Virus record (IMG/VR): IMGVR_UViG_3300045146_000636
Coordinates: 1-28,225 of that record
Strand: one strand, 5' to 3'
Length of the DNA: 28,225 nucleotides
DNA from: a virus
Under the pieces are notes generated by a model that made no database searches, was not told where the DNA came from, and saw only the letters and a program-made list of their open reading frames with translations. The translations under genes and the position numbers were made by a program. Shown piece after piece: positions 6,365 through 11,100 of this stretch (position 1 is its first letter; each line of letters begins with the position of its first letter).

Positions 6365-6395
6365 TTGACATCATTGAGCAAATGAGCAATATTAA
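6365..6395 (+). promoter_or_regulatory. Late promoter pR' with tandem repeat in the spacer
   Basis: A perfect -35 TTGACA lies at 6365-6370, seven bases after the Q stop. About 17-19 bases further is an A/T-rich -10 zone (AATATTAA, 6388-6395) with only a partial match. Between them are two copies of TGAGCAA (6375-6381 and 6383-6389), eight bases apart. Tandem elements at this place recall Q-binding elements of lambdoid late promoters. Position after Q and before tR' makes this the late promoter; the exact -10 is uncertain. Confidence 0.7.
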
Positions 6396-6526
6396 ACGCA
6401 TAAGCTGCCGTTAGTGACTCTTAAGTTGCTGCGGCGGCTATATTTACCACAACAGGTAATAGCATTTGCGGTGAGAAAGCTGGCGCAGCTAATAAAGTCC
6501 GACAGTCCCGAAAGTGCTATTTCCGT

Positions 6527-6626
6527 TGTGGTGTGGTCAAGCGGTAAGACGACCGGATGCCATGATAGCAACGCCAATAAGTCTTGATTGGGCTGGTAAT
6601 CGCAGGTTCGAATCCTGTCACCACAC
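6527..6626 (+). tRNA. tRNA-like gene with enlarged anticodon loop (pseudo-tRNA)
   Basis: Seen: a perfect 7-bp acceptor stem TGTGGTG (6527-6533)/CACCACA (6619-6625), a D arm GTC...GAC with the CGGT loop (6536-6550), a T arm GCAGG-TTCGAAT-CCTGT (6602-6618), and an anticodon stem ACCGG (6552-6556)/CTGGT (6593-6597) with a normal 4-base variable loop. The anticodon loop, however, is 36 bases rather than 7, so there is no assignable anticodon. Part of the extra sequence forms its own hairpin, CCAAT (6574-6578)/ATTGG (6587-6591). No CCA is encoded. The D arm and the U1-A72 pair recall tRNA-Gln. Decoding seems unlikely; a structural RNA role or decay are both possible. Confidence 0.6.
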
Positions 6627-6635
6627 AACATTTTA

Positions 6636-6660
6636 GCCTCGCCTTAGTGCGGGGCTTTTT
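6636..6660 (+). terminator. Intrinsic terminator, tR'-like
   Basis: A 7-bp stem GCCTCGC (6636-6642)/GCGGGGC (6649-6655, one G-U pair) with a 6-base loop is followed by five T. It lies about 260 bases after the late promoter and before the holin, which is the place of lambda tR'. Without Q it would end the late transcript just after the tRNA-like element. Confidence 0.85.
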
Positions 6661-6780
6661 GCATTTCAGCCCCAGCCAACGGACGACACACACGGCACAC
6701 CCTCTTACCGCCAAGCGTTTACGGCTGGTGGCTGATCCTTTCCTACAAACAGCACAGCCCGATAACCGGGAGGTGGAGTC

Positions 6781-7128
6781 ATGAAGATGCCAAACAATCC
6801 TCATAACTGGGCAGAGCTCAGCGACATTCTTGCGGCCTGGTGGCGCGGTGACGTGCCGATTGGTGGCGTCATCATGGCCGTTGTTATGGCCGTTTTGCGG
6901 ATGGCCTACTCAGGCAGCAGCTTGAGAGAGACGTTATTCGAGGGGCTGATGTGCGGGGCTGTCGCGCTGACCACTTACTCAGCCCTGGATTACTTCGACG
7001 TGCCGAAAGCCTTAACGGTTGGCATTGGCGGTTTTATTGGCTTTGTCGGCGTGAAGAAGCTCAGCTCGTTCTTGTCTGGTTACGTGGGCAATCGCTTCGG
7101 TGGGGGCAATCAAGATGCAAACAAGTAA
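6781..7128 (+). CDS. Holin, lambda S family, dual start
   Basis: A 115-residue holin of the lambda-type family (PF05106). Three hydrophobic stretches are visible: IGGVIMAVVMAVLRMAY (about 26-42), FEGLMCGAVALTTYSALDYF (about 54-73) and ALTVGIGGFIGFVGV (about 78-92), with a charged C-terminus. It begins Met-Lys-Met-Pro like lambda S, where the two Met codons give antiholin and holin. Two ribosome sites, GGAGG (6769-6773) and GGAG (6775-6778), are spaced for the ATGs at 6781 and 6787. It times lysis by opening the inner membrane for the endolysin encoded next, with which it overlaps. Confidence 0.9.
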   Translation: MKMPNNPHNWAELSDILAAWWRGDVPIGGVIMAVVMAVLRMAYSGSSLRETLFEGLMCGAVALTTYSALDYFDVPKALTVGIGGFIGFVGVKKLSSFLSGYVGNRFGGGNQDANK

Positions 7129-7549
7129 GACTGGTCGTCAGTTTATCAAGGGCTTTGAGCAGCTTCGCTTGAAGGCATACCCAGACCCCGGCACCGGCGG
7201 CAAGCCCTGGACGATTGGCTGGGGCCACACCAAGGGCGTTATGCAGGGCGACCGCATCACCCAGGAGCAGGCAGAGCAATTCTTCTCTGATGACTTGGCC
7301 GTGTTTGAGCTGACTGTCAACAGCGCGATTAAACGCCCGATGACGCAGAACCAGTTTGACGCGATGGTTTCGCTGGCCTTCAACATCGGCGGCCCGAACT
7401 TCGCGCAATCCACGCTGGTGAAGAAATTCAACGCGGGCGACGTACAAGGCGCTGCGGATGAGTTCCCAAAATGGCGAAAATCAGCAGGTAAAGTTATGCC
7501 TGGGCTGGTGAAGCGTCGCGCGGCAGAACGCGAGATGTTTTTGTCATGA
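7115..7549 (+). CDS. Endolysin, GH24 muramidase
   Basis: A 144-residue lysozyme of the T4/P22 gp19 type. The catalytic triad of T4 lysozyme (E11, D20, T26) maps to E15 (GFEQLRLKAY), D24 (PDPGTG) and T33 (WTIGWGH). The family stretch FDAMVSLAFNIG and the end PGLVKRRAAEREMF are present. There is no signal peptide or SAR-type N-terminal helix, so export should depend on the holin. The ATG at 7115 lies in the end of the holin gene after a G-rich run; a GTG at 7100 would be less well placed. It cuts the glycan strands of peptidoglycan. Confidence 0.95.
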   Translation: MQTSKTGRQFIKGFEQLRLKAYPDPGTGGKPWTIGWGHTKGVMQGDRITQEQAEQFFSDDLAVFELTVNSAIKRPMTQNQFDAMVSLAFNIGGPNFAQSTLVKKFNAGDVQGAADEFPKWRKSAGKVMPGLVKRRAAEREMFLS

Positions 7550-8082
7550 ACACCTCATTCAGCTTCCGCACGATGGCGATCGGCCTGTTGCTGGTGGCTG
7601 TCATGGTCGCCTGCTGGGTAGCCAGCTATTACCAGGGAAAGTCGGAGAAGCTGGAGAGCACGGTCAAGCAGCTACAAAGCGATAACAGCCTGCAGGCGAA
7701 TACAATCGCCACACAGGCGTTTCAGTTCCAGCGTGCCAACGAAATCAGCAACGTGGCGAATCAGTACGGCATCAACACCGACGTGGCCACACAGGGGAAA
7801 GAAATTGAATACCGGACGATCCTCAAGAAACAGCCGACGTGTGATCTGGCTGTGCCTGCCGCTATTGCTGGTGGGCTGCTCGACTACACGCACCGTCTAC
7901 GTTCCCGCGCAATGTCAGCCGATACCATCGTCGCTGACGCAACCGGTGCTGGCGCCACTGCCTCCGGCACTCTGACATACTGTCAGGCGGTGTTGTGGAT
8001 TGATCCGCTGCTGGCGGCGCTCGACAAAGCAAACAACCAACTGCTGGCGATTCGCCGGCTCGAAGAAGAGAGAAAAGAATGA
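7546..8082 (+). CDS. Rz: Rz-like inner-membrane spanin
   Basis: A 178-residue protein with an N-terminal membrane anchor (MAIGLLLVAVMVACWVASYY, about 10-29) and a periplasmic coiled-coil rich in Q, N and K (about 30-95), ending EEERKE. It overlaps the endolysin stop by ATGA and carries the Rz1 lipoprotein gene in another frame, which is the hallmark of two-component spanins. Rz and Rz1 join inner and outer membrane and fuse them in the last step of lysis. The coil region is the best-conserved part; the C-terminal half (DLLAALDKANNQL-like) is more variable. Confidence 0.85.
   Translation: MNTSFSFRTMAIGLLLVAVMVACWVASYYQGKSEKLESTVKQLQSDNSLQANTIATQAFQFQRANEISNVANQYGINTDVATQGKEIEYRTILKKQPTCDLAVPAAIAGGLLDYTHRLRSRAMSADTIVADATGAGATASGTLTYCQAVLWIDPLLAALDKANNQLLAIRRLEEERKE
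7805..7975 (+). CDS. Rz1: Rz1-like outer-membrane spanin lipoprotein
   Basis: Nested in the +1 frame of Rz. The protein has a basic N-terminus (RSSRNSRR), a hydrophobic core VIWLCLPLLL and a lipobox LVGC, after which the mature part is proline-rich (YVPAQCQPIPSSLTQPVLAPLPPAL), as in known Rz1. No ATG fits: a TTG at 7805 after GGGGA gives the expected basic signal peptide (56 residues), while a GTG at 7841 would give a shorter one. The cysteine would be lipidated and the protein held in the outer membrane, facing Rz. Confidence 0.8.
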   Translation: MNTGRSSRNSRRVIWLCLPLLLVGCSTTRTVYVPAQCQPIPSSLTQPVLAPLPPAL

Positions 8083-8363
8083 GCGAAGCTAAGCCGCAAG
8101 ATGGCAGTACCGTGAAGGGATATCGCACCTTGACCGCCGACGATATAGCGCAAATGAATGACCTGAAAGACATCAGTCGTAATTTTTGCGAGCAACTAGA
8201 CCTAGAACGCACACACCTCTCGCTGGAGACGGTAGAGGCTGGCTCCCCGGAGAATGACAGTCGTATGGAGGCAATGCGCTGTCTGGCTATCGCCCGTACC
8301 AAGATGCAGGAAGCCTGCATGTGGGCTTGCCGTGCGGTGGCCCGACCGGACGCGGATTGCTAA
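8079..8363 (+). CDS. Acb2/Tad1-hairpin type protein, candidate anti-CBASS sponge
   Basis: A 94-residue protein overlapping the Rz stop by ATGA. It has the layout of the Acb2/Tad1 hairpin domain: KGYRTLT (13-19), DIAQMNDLK (22-30), a helix NFCEQLDLE, then D-SRMEAMRCLAIARTKMQEACMWACRAVARPDA. Acb2 proteins form hexamers that soak up the cyclic nucleotides of the CBASS defence. Y11 and K26 of the Pseudomonas phage protein, reported to be needed for dinucleotide binding, sit 15 residues apart; here Y15 and K30 have the same spacing. The family call rests on remembered pattern, not a search; activity is inference. Confidence 0.7.
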   Translation: MSEAKPQDGSTVKGYRTLTADDIAQMNDLKDISRNFCEQLDLERTHLSLETVEAGSPENDSRMEAMRCLAIARTKMQEACMWACRAVARPDADC

Positions 8364-8371
8364 CACCATAG

Positions 8372-8410
8372 GCATTACAGGTGGCTCTCACGTAGTGCCA
8401 CCGATAATGC
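8372..8410. terminator. Long interrupted hairpin between convergent genes
   Basis: GCATTA (8372-8377) and GGTGGC (8380-8385) pair with GCCACC (8397-8402) and TAATGC (8405-8410): twelve base pairs split by a 2x2 internal loop, around an 11-base top loop. It fills the gap between the plus-strand gene ending at 8363 and the minus-strand gene ending at 8416, where a two-way terminator is expected. Neither side has a T-tract, so its effect on transcription is uncertain. Confidence 0.45.
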
Positions 8411-8415
8411 GTACA

Positions 8416-8625
8416 TCACCCTTCTGCCGAGCCGCCGCCTGTGATGTTTTCAGGAACAGAGTCTTCTGGCTTTAACGGCCTGCGTGGGCTGTATAGGGTG
8501 TGGTTATCGACGATCCACTTATCTTTTATCCACTTCGTTACCTGCTGCGGATTAACACCCATTTGCCGCGCGAAGGCGGATTTATTGCCGCCAAAGTAGG
8601 CGGCTATGTAGTCGGTCAGTGTCAT
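8416..8625 (-). CDS. Small helix-turn-helix regulator
   Basis: A 69-residue protein on the minus strand. The N-terminal half is an HTH (FGGNKSAFARQMGVNPQQVTKW, in the range 11-32), followed by WIVDNHTLYSPRR, a short tail seen with Cro-like proteins of this kind. Its start shares bases with the stop of the 8834-8625 gene (TAATG), so the two are one operon. The best guess is a repressor acting on the paired operators upstream, that is on its own promoter, but a role on another promoter is possible. It is the downstream gene of a module facing against the late genes. Confidence 0.65.
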   Translation of the reverse strand: MTLTDYIAAYFGGNKSAFARQMGVNPQQVTKWIKDKWIVDNHTLYSPRRPLKPEDSVPENITGGGSAEG

Positions 8626-8834
8626 TATTCGGCGATCATCTCTTCGGTGACGTTGAACTGGTCAACGGTGTATTGGTTGGATGGCGCTCCATCGCAATCG
8701 ACTACCTTGGCATTCCAGCTTTCACCGCCATGCACAACCCCAAAGGTTTCACCATTTACGTCAAACCAATAAGTAGTGGTGCCGTCGTTCCAGTTCTGGT
8801 CTTTGCTGATGTAGGTGGCTTTGATAGTAGTCAT
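8625..8834 (-). CDS. Small unknown protein, first gene of minus-strand pair
   Basis: A 69-residue protein, MTTIKATYISKDQNWNDG at the start, rich in beta-forming and aromatic residues with a WFDVNGETFGVV stretch and an acidic tail (NVTEEMIAE). No membrane segment or known motif is seen. GAGGGA lies a suitable distance upstream (minus strand). It stands alone behind a strong promoter with two operators and is coupled to the HTH gene. This is the arrangement of a moron gene expressed from the prophage. Function unknown. Confidence 0.6.
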   Translation of the reverse strand: MTTIKATYISKDQNWNDGTTTYWFDVNGETFGVVHGGESWNAKVVDCDGAPSNQYTVDQFNVTEEMIAE

Positions 8835-8881
8835 TTTGTCATTCCCTCGTTTCGATGGCGGTATTGCCTGTCGTTGAAATC

Positions 8882-8910
8882 AATATAATCAAAAATTGAT
8901 TATCAGGCAA
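8882..8910 (-). promoter_or_regulatory. Promoter of the minus-strand module
   Basis: Read on the minus strand: -35 TTGCCT (8910-8905), a 17-base spacer, and -10 TATATT (8887-8882), which are 4/6 and 5/6 matches. It points at the gene starting at 8834. The left operator lies within its spacer and touches the -10, so a bound protein would block polymerase. Confidence 0.7.
8886..8902. promoter_or_regulatory. Palindromic operator 1
   Basis: TAATCAA-AAA-TTGATTA, a perfect 7+3+7 inverted repeat between the -10 and -35 of the minus-strand promoter. It forms a pair with the copy at 8919-8935, 33 bp away (about three helical turns). Confidence 0.7.
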
Positions 8911-8918
8911 GAGGTGTT

Positions 8919-8935
8919 TAATCAAAATTTGATTA
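8919..8935. promoter_or_regulatory. Palindromic operator 2
   Basis: TAATCAA-AAT-TTGATTA, the same perfect half-sites as operator 1, upstream of the -35. Same-face spacing suggests cooperative binding by one dimeric regulator. Confidence 0.7.
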
Positions 8936-9128
8936 TGTGTGACAGTCATCACAGAGCAGCTTTACGAGGCTGCTGCGTGATGAAGAATTCCCCCGACAAG
9001 GAATGAGACAGTGAAGCCCTGCAGGAGGTGATCACGTCTTGGCAGCCGGAAAGACGGAAGTGGCGAGGCAACTCCGAGAGGCGTGGCTGATGCTGCGACT
9101 AACCAATAGAAGAACTAGGAGAAAGAAA
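8936..9128 (+). other. Gene-poor stretch with a strong stray ribosome site
   Basis: Between the operators and the next ATG there is no clear gene. AGGAGGTGATC at 9023-9033 matches the 16S rRNA 3' end over 11 bases and is followed by a TTG at 9039, which is open and in frame with the gene starting at 9129. So the stretch may encode a 30-residue basic N-terminal extension, a short leader, or be the relic of a replaced gene. Confidence 0.4.
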
Positions 9129-9401
9129 ATGTTCGCACTAAAAATCATCACTGCCAACGGGAATGAAATCATTCACGCTGCTCAGGACCCAATCTTCCAC
9201 CAAGCCAGTAACACGATCACGTTTCAGGGCTACGACAAACTAAGTAATTCAGTAACGCTTGGCGACGGACTAACAAGCGCGGGAGGCGATGTAGCTTATC
9301 TTATGAGCGACACCGGTTCTACATTAGCCACTTGGAGATTCAAAGCGCCTCATGGCGTTGCTGGCCAATGTGGATCATCGCTACAACCGATGCAATGTTA
9401 A
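9129..9401 (+). CDS. Unknown late-region protein
   Basis: A 90-residue protein, MFALKIITANGNEI at the start, with many short beta-prone stretches (NTITFQGYDKL, SNSVTLGDGL) and a C-terminal cysteine pair (C81 and C90). AGGAGA at 9117-9122 gives good support for the ATG at 9129. A longer form starting at TTG 9039 is possible because of a very strong ribosome site there. No membrane segment or known motif is recognised. It is the first plus-strand gene after the minus-strand module. Confidence 0.6.
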   Translation: MFALKIITANGNEIIHAAQDPIFHQASNTITFQGYDKLSNSVTLGDGLTSAGGDVAYLMSDTGSTLATWRFKAPHGVAGQCGSSLQPMQC

Positions 9402-9466
9402 TCATTACAGAAGCCATTCAACGAGTGGCTTCGATAATGGCTTTTACCAAACAACTGGAGCCAATC

Positions 9467-9703
9467 ATGGCAATTACAGAAATGACCGAAGAGCAGGCAA
9501 TGAACCTCGAAGTGTTCAAACTGGTTCAGAGCGACACCGCTGCAGGCGAAAAGGCAATTACCTTCATCGGTGGCAACAAGCTCAAGTACGAGCTTTTCAA
9601 AGATGCCTATACGCGCGTGCAAACAGAGCCTGGCGTAGTTGGTCGCGTGGATAAGGCCATTAAGATGGCAGAAGAAGCGCTGGGACTTTTTACTGGAGCA
9701 TGA
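9467..9703 (+). CDS. Small helical unknown protein
   Basis: A 78-residue protein, mostly helical by composition: MTEEQAMNLEVFKLVQSD, then KAITFIGGNKLKYELFKDAYTRV and VDKAIKMAEEALGLF. TGGAG at 9456-9460 supports the ATG at 9467; an in-frame ATG at 9437 would add ten residues. The stop is one base before the start of the Ntn hydrolase gene. No function is known to me. Confidence 0.65.
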   Translation: MAITEMTEEQAMNLEVFKLVQSDTAAGEKAITFIGGNKLKYELFKDAYTRVQTEPGVVGRVDKAIKMAEEALGLFTGA

Positions 9704-9704
9704 C

Positions 9705-10205
9705 ATGACCACAGTTGCATGGGACGGCAAGACTTTGGCATCCGATTCCCAGGCTTCAACTGGTGATGTCGTTTGCTCAAAGACAGAGCAGAAGATATAC
9801 GAAGCGCCATCATCAGGGTGGAGCGTATATGGCGATAAGGTGCTTGCCATTGGCTGCGCAGGGGATTGCGGGGCAGAGATGGAGTTGCAAGACCTATTGT
9901 CTAATGGCCTAACTTACTCAACTGAGTTCCTTCCTACTTTCGGTTTCTCATCGATCGCAATCATCGGCACCAGCCGAGCCTACATCATCAGCAAAGATAA
10001 AGGCGAAACTAGAGCCAATATTTCTTTGCAGGTTGAGCCATACGCGATTGGGTCGGGAGGGCTAATCGCCAGAACTGCTATGCGATGCGGTAAAGACGCT
10101 CGTTCTGCGGTTCAGGTAGCAATAGAGATGGATTGCTTCTCAGGCGGAAATGTCGATTCATTCTCTATCAATCAGCCGGCATTCATTGTTGTGGAGAGAG
10201 AGTAA
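9705..10205 (+). CDS. Ntn hydrolase, HslV/proteasome-beta like
   Basis: A 166-residue protein starting MTTVAWDGKTLASDSQASTGD. After loss of Met, Thr would be the N-terminal nucleophile, as in HslV (TTIVSVR...AGDGQATLGN). Other shared marks are the D of LASDSQ, the K of TEQKIYEA, AIGCAGDCGA after the second strand, and YAIGSGGLIARTAMRCG near residues 114-130 (HslV IAIGSGGPYAQAAARA). TGGAG at 9694-9698 fixes the start, which matters because it exposes the threonine. It is a likely peptidase or amidohydrolase. No partner unfoldase is encoded nearby, and P22-type heads need no protease, so its target is unknown. Confidence 0.82.
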   Translation: MTTVAWDGKTLASDSQASTGDVVCSKTEQKIYEAPSSGWSVYGDKVLAIGCAGDCGAEMELQDLLSNGLTYSTEFLPTFGFSSIAIIGTSRAYIISKDKGETRANISLQVEPYAIGSGGLIARTAMRCGKDARSAVQVAIEMDCFSGGNVDSFSINQPAFIVVERE

Positions 10206-10355
10206 ATGCCACTGAAGAAAGGTAAGTCGAAAAAGGTCATCAGCGAAAACATCGCTACCGAAGTTAAAGCTGGCAAGCCACAAGACCAGGCTATCGCCAT
10301 TGCTATGAGCAAAGCCGGTAAAGGCAAGAAGAAACCAAAGAAAGGGGCTAAGTAA
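10206..10355 (+). CDS. Very basic small protein
   Basis: A 49-residue protein, lysine-rich at both ends ([10 protein letters not shown]... and [12 protein letters not shown]), with a middle [20 protein letters not shown]. The pattern I-x6[12 protein letters not shown][SY]-x-AG is common in small phage proteins near packaging genes. It starts right after the Ntn hydrolase stop, and its own stop overlaps the next start (TAATG). It could bind DNA or RNA through its charge; function unknown. Confidence 0.7.
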   Translation: MPLKKGKSKKVISENIATEVKAGKPQDQAIAIAMSKAGKGKKKPKKGAK

Positions 10356-10687
10356 TGGCAATCACATCCATGCAGACAGCAACCGCCGGTTCGGTAGCAA
10401 ACCTGATTCCAGTGGTTAAGTCGCATATTGCAGCATCACGCTTCCCTCAAGGCGGTTTGGTTGGCGTTCATGCCACTCCTACCAAGACCGAGTATTTCCA
10501 GGTTGTAGCTGCAGGCGGAACTACAGCAACTGATTACGACATCGTGGTTAGCTCTGACCGCGCCGACTTCACCATTAAGTGCAACGCGAAGATCGCCGCT
10601 GGCTTCCTGCCATTGGGTGATATGAGCGTTATCCAGTTAACTCCTGGCCGTATGGTTGAGTACGCTCAGGCATTCACCAAGGCGTAA
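10355..10687 (+). CDS. Unknown protein with DUF1737-like end
   Basis: A 110-residue protein. The first half (SHIAASRFPQGGLVGVHATPTKTEYFQVVAAGG) looks beta-rich. The second half, YDIVVSSDRADFTIKCNAKIAAGFLPLGDMSVIQ then YAQAFTK, follows the pattern of DUF1737-type domains: V-N-x2-I-x-x-G-[WF]-x-PLG-x2-SV and an ending Y-x-QA. It lies two bases before the small terminase gene and is coupled to the basic peptide gene. The role is unknown; the location suggests a late, virion-related or packaging-related product. Confidence 0.65.
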   Translation: MAITSMQTATAGSVANLIPVVKSHIAASRFPQGGLVGVHATPTKTEYFQVVAAGGTTATDYDIVVSSDRADFTIKCNAKIAAGFLPLGDMSVIQLTPGRMVEYAQAFTKA

Positions 10688-10689
10688 GA

Positions 10690-11100
10690 ATGAAACTGAC
10701 AATTAAGCAAGAGGCTTTTTGTCAGGCATACATCGAAACTGGTAACGCATCTGAGGCGTACAGATCGTCGTATGCCTCCGAAAAAATGAAGCCAGAAAGC
10801 GTGAATAGAAAGGCCAAAGAGCTTTTAGATCACGGCAAGATTTCGGCAAGGGTAAGAGAATTGCAAGGCGAGATAAAGCAACGCCACAACGTAACCATTG
10901 ATTCTCTTCTGGCTGAGTTGGAAGAGGCCAGACAAGCAGCATTAACTGCTGAGACGCCACAATCATCAGCTGCAGTAGCGGCAACTTTAGGCAAAGCGAA
11001 GCTAACTGGAATGGATAAGCAAATCATCGAGCATACAGGCCCAGGTGGTGGTGCTATCCAGATTGAAACCTCACCTATGAGCACGCTATTCGGAAAATGA
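10690..11100 (+). CDS. Terminase small subunit
   Basis: A 136-residue protein. The N-terminal half is a Terminase_2-type DNA-binding domain: LTIKQEAFCQAYIETGNASEAYRSSY, VNRKAKELLDHGKISARVREL. The tail GGGAIQIETSPMSTLFGK is, as I recall it, nearly the same as the end of Sf6 gp1, whose N-terminal domain is different. The small subunit forms a ring that recognises the pac site, often inside its own gene, and hands DNA to the large subunit. It overlaps the TerL start by four bases. The mix of a foreign recognition domain and a conserved TerL-contact tail suggests domain swapping. Confidence 0.9.
   Translation: MKLTIKQEAFCQAYIETGNASEAYRSSYASEKMKPESVNRKAKELLDHGKISARVRELQGEIKQRHNVTIDSLLAELEEARQAALTAETPQSSAAVAATLGKAKLTGMDKQIIEHTGPGGGAIQIETSPMSTLFGK

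Noticed and set aside
6392-6804. Two minus-strand frames with C-G-D-R-I-R-T-C-D or similar
   Set aside because: They are antisense to the T arm of the tRNA-like element and tR'; this peptide is the well-known false product of reverse-reading tRNA genes.
7733-7840. Longer Rz1 starting at the ATG 7733
   Set aside because: It would place a polar 36-residue stretch before the signal peptide; the lipoprotein start must be close to the basic region.
9352-9654. Arginine-rich frame overlapping two small genes
   Set aside because: Composition (runs of R, H, N, W) is that of an out-of-frame reading, and it has no ribosome site.
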